From Domibacillus epiphyticus (GTDB taxonomy: Bacteria > Bacillota > Bacilli > Bacillales > Domibacillaceae), in NCBI RefSeq assembly GCF_001975785.1, contig NZ_MSFI01000026.1, positions 1-64,000 of the forward strand: a stretch of 64,000 nt of DNA. The letters run 5' to 3'. A program made the position numbers and the translations under genes. The number at the start of each line of letters is the position of its first letter. Positions within the stretch are counted from its first letter, which is position 1. Positions 35,030 to 43,007 of this stretch are shown here, one piece after another. A model generated the notes under the pieces. It ran no database searches and was not told the origin of the DNA. It saw nothing but the letters and a program-made list of their open reading frames with translations.

Positions 35030-35887
35030 TTACATGTAAAACGATGCAATTTTTTGTGCTTTTTTATATACGGGATAATCAACCATTTTATTATTCACCG
35101 ATATGGATGCCAATCCCTGCTTTTCCGCACGTTCAAACTCTGTCACAATTTTATAAGCTTTCTCTACCTCTTCTTTTGAAGGAGAAAAGACAGAATGAAC
35201 GGCTTCTATTTGCTTTGGATGAATGATTAACTTCGCTTTAAAACCAAGCTGTTTAACAAATTCAGCTTCTTTTATTAGCCCCTCCGTATTCTTTAAATCT
35301 GGAAAGACGGCATCAACCGGGCTTTCTAAGCCGGCCGCTTTAGAAGCCGTTACGATCTTTGAACGGGCGTATAGCAGTTCAAACCCTTCTGGTGTCAATT
35401 CACAATCAATATCCAATGAAAAATCAATGGAACCAAATGAAAGTTTTGTGATCATCTTATCGGCTTCGGCAATATCATAGACATTTTTAACACCCTTTGC
35501 ACTTTCAATGAGAGGGATGACATCAAATTCTTCAATCTGTAATCCAGACCTCCTGATCAACCCCCTTACTTTGTCACAAACTAGTTGAATCCCCTCTGCA
35601 TTTTCTACTTTCGGAATGATGATCCCCTTCGCTCCATTCGTTATTGCACAGGAAAGATCGCTTTCCCAATAGGGAGTTGCTATGTCGTTCATACGAACAA
35701 AAATATCTTTTTTATCTTTAAAGTGATCCAATGCTTCTTTCACGTTTTCTCTCGCACTTTCTTTTTCTGAAACTGCCACTGCATCTTCTAAATCAATGAT
35801 TATACAGTCAGCAGGAGAATATATTGCTTTTTCAACCATTTCGATTTTGGTTGCTGGAACAAATAAATAAGAGCGATATACAGTCAT
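35030..35887 (-). CDS. CitE-like CoA ester lyase (HpcH/HpaI family)
   Basis: This 285-residue TIM-barrel protein has CitE-like motifs: YRSYLFVPATK, DCIIIDLEDAVA with metal-site residues, FVRMND, GIIIPKVEN, PLIESAKGV (active-site Glu), SFGSIDFSLDI and LESPVDAVFPD. Related enzymes cleave citryl-, malyl- or (S)-citramalyl-CoA to acetyl-CoA plus a keto acid. It is not beside citrate-lyase alpha or gamma genes, so it acts on a free CoA ester. The start is ATG 35887 after AAAGGAGG, downstream of the operator at 35946. It is the first gene of the long operon. Confidence 0.88.
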   Translation of the reverse strand: MTVYRSYLFVPATKIEMVEKAIYSPADCIIIDLEDAVAVSEKESARENVKEALDHFKDKKDIFVRMNDIATPYWESDLSCAITNGAKGIIIPKVENAEGIQLVCDKVRGLIRRSGLQIEEFDVIPLIESAKGVKNVYDIAEADKMITKLSFGSIDFSLDIDCELTPEGFELLYARSKIVTASKAAGLESPVDAVFPDLKNTEGLIKEAEFVKQLGFKAKLIIHPKQIEAVHSVFSPSKEEVEKAYKIVTEFERAEKQGLASISVNNKMVDYPVYKKAQKIASFYM

Positions 35888-35945
35888 TCTTTCATAAACC
35901 TCCTTTATCCTTTGAAGAAGTATGAAACGATTCAAAATGAATATT

Positions 35946-35958
35946 GTATTCTGGATCC
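35946..35958. promoter_or_regulatory. Operator variant, CitE-sdhCAB-fumarase-CaiB-PrpD unit
   Basis: GTATTCTGGATCC is one mismatch from GGAT-N5-ATCC and nearly identical to the dctQ site GTATACTGGATCC. It overlaps a possible minus-strand -10 box (TACAAT, 35949-35944) and lies 58 bases before the CitE-like start. Confidence 0.6.
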
Positions 35959-36054
35959 AATATTATTTTTACTTATTTTATGCCACTTACATGCGTAAGT
36001 CAATGAAATTTACTAATATTCTGTATATTCAATAACCTTCGTTCGATTGAGATG

Positions 36055-36088
36055 AAAAAAGCGCACCTTATAATAGGGGCACTTTTCA
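36055..36088 (-). terminator. Terminator of gntR
   Basis: On the minus strand GTGCCCCT...AGGTGCGC (one mismatch) is followed by TTTTTT. It separates gntR from the operon below it. Confidence 0.75.
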
Positions 36089-36096
36089 TTGACATA

Positions 36097-36747
36097 TTAT
36101 TTTTTCGTATTTTTCATCTTTTCAACCAATTCATGTCCAGTGCGGCTTATGTGTTTGGCAACCAAATCCCCAGCCAGTGCAGCATCCTTTTTTTTCACAG
36201 CCTCTAGAATTTCTTTATGTTCCTGGTTTGATTTTTTTGTATGGTCTAGTAAAAGATGAGGTGTTTGCTGCGGAAAGCCATTCCACAAAGTTTCAATAAA
36301 GAACAGCAGGCGTTTCCACGCGCAATTGCTCATTAACAGGTTATGAAACGTTATGTTCGCTTCTACAAATTTTTCTGCTTCTTTCGTATCTTCCATTTCG
36401 TTGACAAGAAGTTCTAATTTTCTGATTTCTTCTTCTTCGATTTTTTCCACGCTTTGTTCTACTGCGATCTTTTCAAGCTGCGCTCTTAAATTGTAAATTT
36501 CTTCAATATCTTCAATGTTTAATGTTTTAACAACAGCCCCGCGGTGAGGCTCGATTTTAATTAACCCTTCTATTTCTAATTTCCGAAGTGCCTCTCTAAC
36601 AGGCATCCGGCTTACACCTAAAGAATTGGCTAATTCTTCTTGAACTAGTTTTTCACCAGGTGCAATTTCTCCGTTTAATATTGCTTCCCTTATTACTTTT
36701 GTAACTTTGGAATGGATCGTGTCTAACTCACTTTTATCTAAGTGCAA
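36097..36747 (-). CDS. GntR family regulator, FCD (FadR-like) type
   Basis: The 216-residue protein has an N-terminal winged helix with GEIAPGEKLVQEELANSLGVSRMPVREALRKLEIEGLI (about 24-61), and an all-helical FCD ligand domain (about 80-205) with the metal-site pattern NITFHNLL and later His residues (EHKEIL, KHISRTGHEL). FCD sensors bind carboxylates. It is encoded in the island, has a GGAT-N5-ATCC site in front of its own gene and is the best candidate to bind all the copies. Probably a repressor released by the pathway substrate. Confidence 0.9.
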   Translation of the reverse strand: MHLDKSELDTIHSKVTKVIREAILNGEIAPGEKLVQEELANSLGVSRMPVREALRKLEIEGLIKIEPHRGAVVKTLNIEDIEEIYNLRAQLEKIAVEQSVEKIEEEEIRKLELLVNEMEDTKEAEKFVEANITFHNLLMSNCAWKRLLFFIETLWNGFPQQTPHLLLDHTKKSNQEHKEILEAVKKKDAALAGDLVAKHISRTGHELVEKMKNTKK

Positions 36748-36844
36748 TGTAAACTCTCCTTTACAACAGTTTCATTTATCCATTAATTTGACGATTAAGT
36801 GTGGAAAATAAAGAACGCTCCCCTATTGAACGTAAAATAATTCA

Positions 36845-36873
36845 TTCAAAAAGGATATTGTATCCTATATAAT
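36845..36873 (+). promoter_or_regulatory. Promoter of the MFS gene with the operator in its spacer
   Basis: TTCAAA (36845-36850), a 17-base spacer and TATAAT (36868-36873) form a good sigma-A promoter. The perfect site GGATATTGTATCC (36853-36865) lies entirely within the spacer, a classic repressor position. The same region serves the divergent gntR gene, so autoregulation is likely. Confidence 0.7.
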
Positions 36874-36944
36874 AATATCTATGCTAGTAAAAAGCTACTT
36901 TAAATACATTCATTTAGTATTTTCTAAGTAATAGGGGGTACGCT

Positions 36945-38180
36945 ATGGCGTATATTGAACCACATACAAAAGCAAGTAAAAAAGCAAGTTTTGCTCTATT
37001 TCTGGGCGGTTTTGTCACATTCGCTACGCTATATACGACGCAGCCACTTATGCCGTTGTTCGCACAAGAGTTTGGCGTCTCTGCTTCCATGGCAAGTTTA
37101 TCATTATCGCTGTCCACTGGAATACTAGCAATTGCCATGATCATAGCCGGATCGCTGTCTGATGAGTTTGGAAAAAAGAAGATTATGATCACTTCCATGT
37201 TCGCTGCGTCGATCATTGGAATCTTAACTGCATTTAGTGCAAATTTTTGGACGCTGCTTGCGTTCAGGGCAATTCTCGGTATATTTCTAGCCGGGGTACC
37301 CGCCATTGCGATGGCGTATGTATCGGAAGAATTCAATCCAAAAGCAATCGGCACAGCGATGGGTCTATACATAAGCGGAACTTCTATTGGCGGCATGTCT
37401 GGGCGTGTATTGACGGGACTGTTAACGGATTTATTTAACTGGCAGGTAGCGCTTATTACCATAGGCATTATCGCGCTCGCTGCAAGTATAACGTTTTACC
37501 TAACACTTCCGGAACCGCGAAACTCCGAAAAGAAACATGTAAATTTTCGCGACATGCTGCTCGCCTATAAAATACATATGTATAACCGCCCGCTTCTTGC
37601 GGTCATTTCACTCGGCTTTTTATTAATGGGAAGTTTTGTGACGCTGTATAATTACGTCGGATTCTTATTAATGGAGCCGCCATATTCATTAAGCCAAACA
37701 TTTATAGGGTTTATTTTCTTGGTTTTTTTAACGGGGACATTCAGTGCGATGTACATGGGCAGGAAAGCAGATATATATGGAAACCCGCTGATCCTCCGCG
37801 TATCAATCGGCTTAATGGCTGCAGGCGCTCTTTTCACTTTTGTTCCTTCACTAGCCGTCATTATTGCTGGAATTGCTTTATTTACGTTTGGCTTTTTTGC
37901 GGCCCATTCAATTGCAAGCGCCTGGGTTGGTGAATATGCCGGATTTAATAAAACACAAGCTTCCTCTATGTATTTATTGCTGTACTATTTTGGTTCAAGT
38001 TTTATCGGTTCCTTCGGCGGCTGGTTCTGGACGCACTGGCACTGGATAGGGGTTATAGGCCTCGTTGTTATTCTTCTTGCTTTAACGTTTCCGCTTATTT
38101 ATTATGCGAAACACCACCAACCCGGCGTTTTTTCCAGCCTTTCGAAAAGAAAAAAAAAGCACAAACATTACTCCCTGTAA
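36945..38180 (+). CDS. MFS transporter (YnfM-like)
   Basis: The 411-residue carrier has 12 hydrophobic helices. It has LGGFVTFATLYTTQPLMPLFAQEFGVS (about 21-47), the loop motif GSLSDEFGKKKI (about 72-83) and PAIAMAYVSEEFNP (about 122-135), as in YnfM-type DHA1 carriers. It stands divergent to gntR and shares its operator region, so it may import the inducer or export an intermediate. The stop codon lies inside its terminator. Confidence 0.85.
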   Translation: MAYIEPHTKASKKASFALFLGGFVTFATLYTTQPLMPLFAQEFGVSASMASLSLSLSTGILAIAMIIAGSLSDEFGKKKIMITSMFAASIIGILTAFSANFWTLLAFRAILGIFLAGVPAIAMAYVSEEFNPKAIGTAMGLYISGTSIGGMSGRVLTGLLTDLFNWQVALITIGIIALAASITFYLTLPEPRNSEKKHVNFRDMLLAYKIHMYNRPLLAVISLGFLLMGSFVTLYNYVGFLLMEPPYSLSQTFIGFIFLVFLTGTFSAMYMGRKADIYGNPLILRVSIGLMAAGALFTFVPSLAVIIAGIALFTFGFFAAHSIASAWVGEYAGFNKTQASSMYLLLYYFGSSFIGSFGGWFWTHWHWIGVIGLVVILLALTFPLIYYAKHHQPGVFSSLSKRKKKHKHYSL

Positions 38181-38195
38181 TGTTTGTGCTTTTTT
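38159..38195 (+). terminator. Terminator of the MFS gene
   Basis: GCACAAACATTA and TAATGTTTGTGC form a perfect 12-bp stem followed by TTTTTT. The MFS stop codon is within the second arm. Confidence 0.92.
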
Positions 38196-38196
38196 C

Positions 38197-38346
38197 CTAC
38201 ATGTTTATAGATGTATCCATTGATTCATTCAAATAAATTAACTCATCAACCGTCAACTCATAAAGCTGTCGGTCTCCATATTTAAAAATTCCTTGTTCCA
38301 TAAGACGTTCAATCAACTTCATTTGTTCTTTCTCTGTCGTTTGCAT
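38197..38346 (-). CDS. Small protein resembling Fur-regulated basic protein FbpA
   Basis: This 49-residue ORF starts at ATG 38346, 5 bases after GGGGAAG. It contains LIERLMEQGIFKYGDRQLYELTVDEL, very like the core of FbpA-family small proteins (LI..LI..GI.K..DRQLYELTL.EL). In B. subtilis such proteins are Fur-controlled partners in iron sparing. This copy is acidic rather than basic and no clear Fur box was seen, so the regulatory link is uncertain. Confidence 0.65.
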   Translation of the reverse strand: MQTTEKEQMKLIERLMEQGIFKYGDRQLYELTVDELIYLNESMDTSINM

Positions 38347-38565
38347 GTTGTCTTCCCCTTTTTTCATGTTGCTGTTAGTTTATTCCCCTTATGAGTAAAT
38401 TATGAAACATAGTTTACGACAAATTCTTACAACAAATATAAAAAAGGAAAAAAGACTCAGCCCAGAATAAGGTTTTGTATAAAGTATTCTGTTATTTCAT
38501 CTTGTCCTATTTCTTAATTTTCGCTATTGTTCAGATATACCCAATTCGAAAGTGAGGAATGGCAA

Positions 38566-39351
38566 ATGGGCCATACTACTTCTCTTGAAAACGCACTGCT
38601 TATACTAAAATCCTTTTCAATTAATCAGCCGGAAATGAGTGTGACCAATGTCGCAGATTTATTAGGTGTGGCAAAGAGCACCGCACACAGGCTGTTATCA
38701 TCTCTGGCTGCAGAAGGGTTTGTGGTGAAAGATCATCAAACACACCTATACAGCCCCGGTTCATCCATTCTAGCATTGACAACAATTATTAATTCTCAAA
38801 TTCATATTTTAAACGAGGCAGCACCTGTGTTAAACATGCTGGTTGAATCAACTGGTGAAAATGCTCATCTGGCTATTTTAGAAGGACTTGATATTATTTA
38901 TTTGCAAACCATTGACGGAATATATCCTTCCGACGATTTTATTCATATTGGACGCCGCCATCCCGCTTTTTGTACAAGTTCTGGACAGGCTATTCTTGCA
39001 TTTAGCGAAGAAGCCGCTAACGAAGCCGCACAAAACTTATACCCGTATACAAAGAAAACGATTATATCTGCTGAAAAATTCAGCCAAAGGCTGTTACAGA
39101 TTCGGGAAAAGGGCTATACAGTTTGCGAAATGGAATTTCGAGAGCAGATTACCGGTATCGGCGCTCCTGTTTTTAACGAAAAAAAGAAAGCGATTGCTTC
39201 TGTTAATATCACAACAGATCCGAAAAGAGCTGCATCACCAATTTTGCAAAAACGGTACATTTCAGCGGTTCAAGAAGCCGCCAAACAAATGACGGACATT
39301 GTCACGTTACGCAAGAGGAGGATTGAGGATGGCCGGATACGAAAAAGATAA
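38566..39351 (+). CDS. IclR family transcriptional regulator
   Basis: The 261-residue protein has an N-terminal winged helix (MSVTNVADLLGVAKSTAHRLLSSLAAEGFV, about 23-52) and an IclR ligand domain with CTSSGQAILAF and ITGIGAPVFNEKKKAIASVNIT. The start is ATG 38566, 8 bases after GAGG. The next gene, also an IclR member, begins inside its 3' end (23-base overlap), so the two are translated together. No catabolic gene is adjacent; the target is unknown. Confidence 0.88.
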   Translation: MGHTTSLENALLILKSFSINQPEMSVTNVADLLGVAKSTAHRLLSSLAAEGFVVKDHQTHLYSPGSSILALTTIINSQIHILNEAAPVLNMLVESTGENAHLAILEGLDIIYLQTIDGIYPSDDFIHIGRRHPAFCTSSGQAILAFSEEAANEAAQNLYPYTKKTIISAEKFSQRLLQIREKGYTVCEMEFREQITGIGAPVFNEKKKAIASVNITTDPKRAASPILQKRYISAVQEAAKQMTDIVTLRKRRIEDGRIRKR

Positions 39352-40105
39352 AAAAACATTATCATCTGTGACAAATGCGATGCAGCTTCTCCGCCTTTTT
39401 ACAAAAAAACAGCCAGAGCTGAGCATCACGAACATGGCAAAACTGACCGGTATTCCAAAAAGCAGTGTTCACCGCCTTGTATTCATTTTAGCGAAAGAAG
39501 GATTTCTCTCCAAAAACCCGCGCACGAACCATTATCGGCTCGGTTTATCCATCCTGACGCTCGGCGGTGTCATTTTCAGTCACAGGGAGCTGTATAAAGA
39601 AGGGTTCCCTATTGTAAAATCGATTGCCGAAACATTGAATGAATCGGCACATATATGCCTGATGGAAGACGAGCATGTTGTCTATTTATTTCGCGCTGAA
39701 AGCAGCCACCCCGACAGGCTGCTTACACAAATTGGCCGAAAAAACCCAGTTTACTGCACAGCTGAAGGGCTTTGTATACTTGCCTATCAAGACGATAAAA
39801 CCATTGAGCGAACCATTTCAGGAGAACTATACGCCTATACTCCCAAAACCATTACAAATAAACAGGACATCGTTCAGATTCTGTCCGATGTCCGGGACCG
39901 TGGTTTTTGCATCTTACACGGAAGTTATTATGAACATTATACAAGTATCGCAGCACCCATTCGAGACCATACAGGCGCGGTTGTTTCTTCTCTTTCAATC
40001 GTTGGACATTCCAGCCGCCTGACCGGAGAACGTGCTGAAGAGATAGCCCTTGTGATGAAAAATACAGCCGATGACATATCGGAACATCTAGGCTATTACA
40101 AATAA
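39329..40105 (+). CDS. IclR family transcriptional regulator
   Basis: This 258-residue protein has a winged helix (LSITNMAKLTGIPKSSVHRLVFILAKEGFL, about 30-59) and an IclR effector domain with YCTAEGLCILAY and TSIAAPIRDHTGAVVSSLSIVG. The start is ATG 39329 after AGGAGG, inside the end of the preceding IclR gene. The pair could act as a heteromer or as two sensors made in fixed ratio. It ends 57 bases before the TPP riboswitch. Confidence 0.88.
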   Translation: MAGYEKDKKTLSSVTNAMQLLRLFTKKQPELSITNMAKLTGIPKSSVHRLVFILAKEGFLSKNPRTNHYRLGLSILTLGGVIFSHRELYKEGFPIVKSIAETLNESAHICLMEDEHVVYLFRAESSHPDRLLTQIGRKNPVYCTAEGLCILAYQDDKTIERTISGELYAYTPKTITNKQDIVQILSDVRDRGFCILHGSYYEHYTSIAAPIRDHTGAVVSSLSIVGHSSRLTGERAEEIALVMKNTADDISEHLGYYK

Positions 40106-40162
40106 TTTTTGCACGTGACACCATGGAAGATATATGATACGCTTAAAAAAACTGAATATTCA

Positions 40163-40256
40163 TCCACTGGAGGTGCCCTTTAAAAGGGCTGAGATCAAAG
40201 TGATTGACTTTGGGATTCCTGGAACCTGATCCAGTTCATACTGGCGTAGGAAAGTG
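40163..40256 (+). ncRNA. TPP riboswitch (THI element)
   Basis: CCACT (40163-40167) pairs with AGTGG (40252-40256) as P1. The conserved core is GGAGGTGCCC...GGGCTGAGA (40168-40194) and CCTGGAACCTGATCCAGTTCATACTGGCGTAGGAAAG (40217-40253, split here by its parts: ACCTGATC, CTGGCGTAGG). It binds thiamine pyrophosphate. A strong terminator follows after 27 bases, so control is by transcription termination. Confidence 0.96.
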
Positions 40257-40283
40257 GCGAGACCTTTATTGTTGTGTTTATTC

Positions 40284-40317
40284 AGCGCTGCTTTCCTAAC
40301 TGGGAAGCAGCGCTTTT
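40284..40317 (+). terminator. Riboswitch-controlled terminator
   Basis: AGCGCTGCTTTCC and GGGAAGCAGCGCT form a long stem with a short loop, followed by TTTT. It lies between the TPP aptamer and tenI and is the expression platform. Confidence 0.92.
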
Positions 40318-40350
40318 TGCATGTCATGTTTCTAAATGGAGCTGATGCCA

Positions 40351-40902
40351 ATGATTCACGCAGTAACCGGAGGAACTGGGTTACCAGAAAACGTAATGTC
40401 CATCTCGTCCTCCCTCTATCCGCATGTCGATGCCATTTGTGTTCGTGAAAAACAGCTTTCTGAAACAGCACTCAGCCTGAAAATAAAGAAGATGATTGAA
40501 CAGGGTATTCCCCCTGAAAAACTGATTATTCATTCTTTCCCTGCGATTGCGGTTCAGTACAACTTACAGGGTGTTCATTTTACTGAGTTTGATGATCGAA
40601 TGAAGTTATTTAAGCATACATATCCATACTTACAGGCCGGTAAATCTGTTCATTCCTTGGAAACCGCCATAAAGGCCGAGTTAGACGGCGCAGATTACCT
40701 TTACTTCGGTCATATTTTCAAGACACCTTCTAAAGAAGGTGTTCCAGGCCGCGGCTTGGATTTACTTCGCCAACTGACAGACTCTGTGTCGATACCCGTT
40801 ATCGCGATTGGCGGGATTCATTTTGATAACATTCAAACGGTGCTGGAAGCAGGCGCAGCGGGTGCAGCAATGATTTCTGCATTTTTTAAAAATGAGGAGT
40901 GA
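40351..40902 (+). CDS. tenI: Thiazole tautomerase TenI
   Basis: The 183-residue ThiE-like TIM barrel acts in thiazole synthesis: it aromatises the product of ThiG to the thiazole carboxylate phosphate. Motifs are HAVTGG at the N-terminus, IHSFPAIAVQYNLQGVHFTE, the active-site region GHIFKTPSKEGVPGRGLDLL (about 125-144) and IAIGGIHFDN. ThiE-type pyrophosphate-binding residues are partly absent, so tautomerase is preferred over thiamine-phosphate synthase. ATG 40351 is 9 bases after GGAG. First gene of the operon; tenA, often first in Bacillus, is missing. Confidence 0.88.
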   Translation: MIHAVTGGTGLPENVMSISSSLYPHVDAICVREKQLSETALSLKIKKMIEQGIPPEKLIIHSFPAIAVQYNLQGVHFTEFDDRMKLFKHTYPYLQAGKSVHSLETAIKAELDGADYLYFGHIFKTPSKEGVPGRGLDLLRQLTDSVSIPVIAIGGIHFDNIQTVLEAGAAGAAMISAFFKNEE

Positions 40903-40904
40903 AA

Positions 40905-42038
40905 ATGATGAATCAATACGATTGTCTTATTGCCGGGGGCGGTGTAATCGGCTGTTCCATCGCATACAGGCTGGCGAAAGCCGGGTTGTCTGTTGCAGTG
41001 TTTGATGCTGGAAAAGCTGGTGTTGCCTCCATGGCGGCTGGCGGTATGCTCGGTGCGCAAAATGAATTTGAGCATGAAAACCCGCTTATGGACATTGCGC
41101 TTGTCAGCCGGGATATGTTTACGGATATTCGCGATGAATTAATTGAAGAGTCCGGCATTGATATTGAACTAAGGAAAGCCGGATTGTTAAAAGTGGCAGC
41201 TACAACAGCCGACCGTCCGGCACTTCTGGACCAGTATGAATTTTTGTCCGGTAAAGATTCCACTGTACAATGGCTGGAGCCGGATGACGTGCCAACTGTT
41301 GAGCAATGTATGTCAAAAGACACGGCAGGCGCGATTTACCTCGAAAAAGACAATCAAGTAAAAGCTCCTCTGCTCGCCCGCGCCTTTTTGCAGGCTGCAG
41401 TCAACGCCGGTGTTCATGTGTATGAGCAGGAACCCGTGCACCAGGTATTGGTAGAACAAAGTAGAGTCCGCGGCGTAAAAACGACAAAAAGAGTATACCA
41501 CTCAGACCGTTTTATAACTGCCGCAGGGGCGTGGAGCGGCGAAATGTTTGCCGATGCAGAATTTAATCCGCCGGTCATCCCGGTTAAAGGCGAGTGTGTC
41601 TCGGTAAAATTAACGGAAGCTGCACCCGTTAAGACTGTTTTTGCGGTGGATGGATGCTACATTGTGCCAAAACGCAATAAAGAAATGCTGATCGGGGCGA
41701 CATCGCACCCTGGTATTTTTGATCCATCGGTCACAGCTGGCGGCGTCCGCTCGTTGTTGAACCGGGCCGCACGGCTGCTGCCCGTGCTTGATCAAGGTAC
41801 GATCGAGCGTACATGGTCTGGCATGAGGCCGCAAACATCTGATGGCCTCCCCATTATCGGCGCCCATCCTGCTGTTGCCGGCCATTATATTTGTACAGGG
41901 CATTACCGGAACGGTATTTTATTAAGTCCCGTGACCGGTGTTTTAATGGAGAAATTACTAAACGGATGTGAAAAGACGGCAGCTTCTCTTGCCCCTTTCT
42001 CTCCGTCACGATTTTTAAAGGAGGAGTCATTCTCATGA
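40905..42038 (+). CDS. thiO: Glycine oxidase ThiO
   Basis: The 377-residue flavoenzyme of the DAAO class has the FAD motif CLIAGGGVIGCSIAYRLAKAGLSVAVFDA near the N-terminus and the C-terminal WSGMRPQTSDGLPIIG and GHYRNGILLSP. It oxidises glycine to iminoacetate (dehydroglycine) for thiazole assembly. ATG 40905 or 40908 follows GAGGAG, two bases after the tenI stop. Operon position and neighbours confirm the role. Confidence 0.93.
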   Translation: MMNQYDCLIAGGGVIGCSIAYRLAKAGLSVAVFDAGKAGVASMAAGGMLGAQNEFEHENPLMDIALVSRDMFTDIRDELIEESGIDIELRKAGLLKVAATTADRPALLDQYEFLSGKDSTVQWLEPDDVPTVEQCMSKDTAGAIYLEKDNQVKAPLLARAFLQAAVNAGVHVYEQEPVHQVLVEQSRVRGVKTTKRVYHSDRFITAAGAWSGEMFADAEFNPPVIPVKGECVSVKLTEAAPVKTVFAVDGCYIVPKRNKEMLIGATSHPGIFDPSVTAGGVRSLLNRAARLLPVLDQGTIERTWSGMRPQTSDGLPIIGAHPAVAGHYICTGHYRNGILLSPVTGVLMEKLLNGCEKTAASLAPFSPSRFLKEESFS

Positions 42039-42238
42039 ATATGACTGTGAATGGACGCGATGTGGAATTGCCTGATCACGTAACAACTGTCCGTGATTTG
42101 CTCGATCATTTTAAACTGAACAAAGAGCTGGCGATTGTAGAATTAAATCAATCGATTTTAGATAAATCAATACGTGACGATGCCGCTCTCAGCGACGGTG
42201 ACCGGATTGAAATTGTACAATTTGTAGGAGGCGGATAA
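42035..42238 (+). CDS. thiS: Sulfur carrier protein ThiS
   Basis: This 67-residue ubiquitin-like protein ends in the required Gly-Gly (IVQFVGGG), whose terminal carboxylate is adenylated by ThiF and converted to thiocarboxylate. It also has the conserved [19 protein letters not shown] start. It overlaps thiO by 4 bases and is 1 base from thiG. Confidence 0.95.
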   Translation: MNMTVNGRDVELPDHVTTVRDLLDHFKLNKELAIVELNQSILDKSIRDDAALSDGDRIEIVQFVGGG

Positions 42239-42239
42239 C

Positions 42240-43007
42240 ATGTTAAAGATTGGACCATATTCATTTAATTCCAGACTGCTGCTCGGAACGGGAAAATTCC
42301 CTGATTTTGATATCCAAAAAGAAGCAGTTGAAAAGTCAGAGACAGAAATACTGACATTTGCGGTGCGGCGGATGAATATTTTTGAGCCGGAACAGCCCAA
42401 CTTTTTAGAAAAGATTGATGTAAATAACTATACACTTCTTCCAAATACAGCAGGAGCAAAAACAGCGGAGGAAGCGGTCCGAATTGCAAAACTGGCAAAA
42501 GCATCAGGCCTCTGTGACATGATTAAAGTGGAAGTGATCGGATGCGATAAAACGTTGCTTCCTGACCCGATCGAAACGCTTAAAGCGTCTGAAATGCTTC
42601 TTGAAGAGGGATTTATCGTATTGCCGTACACGTCTGATGATGTGTTATTGGCAAAACGTCTGGAAGGCCTAGGCTGTCATGCCATCATGCCAGGTGCTTC
42701 ACCAATCGGAACAGGACTTGGAATCATTAACCCGCTTAATATCCGTTATATTATTGAACAATCATCTGTGCCGGTTATCGTGGATGCCGGAATCGGTGTG
42801 CCATCTGATGCAGCGAAAGCAATGGAACTGGGCGCTGACGGTGTGCTGCTTAATACAGCCGTTTCAGGTGCAAATGACCCTGTGAAAATGGCTGAAGCAA
42901 TGAAATATGGTGTTTTAGCTGGACGAGCAAGTTACGAGGCAGGCCGCATTCCGAAAAAATTTAATGCAGCTGCCTCAAGTCCGTTGGAAGGAATGAGCAT
43001 CCTTTGA
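42240..43007 (+). CDS. thiG: Thiazole synthase ThiG
   Basis: The 255-residue TIM barrel has [21 protein letters not shown], the Schiff-base Lys region MIKVEVIG (about 96-103), [17 protein letters not shown] and [32 protein letters not shown]. It condenses deoxyxylulose phosphate, dehydroglycine and ThiS-thiocarboxylate. It overlaps thiF by 4 bases. Confidence 0.97.
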   Translation: MLKIGPYSFNSRLLLGTGKFPDFDIQKEAVEKSETEILTFAVRRMNIFEPEQPNFLEKIDVNNYTLLPNTAGAKTAEEAVRIAKLAKASGLCDMIKVEVIGCDKTLLPDPIETLKASEMLLEEGFIVLPYTSDDVLLAKRLEGLGCHAIMPGASPIGTGLGIINPLNIRYIIEQSSVPVIVDAGIGVPSDAAKAMELGADGVLLNTAVSGANDPVKMAEAMKYGVLAGRASYEAGRIPKKFNAAASSPLEGMSIL

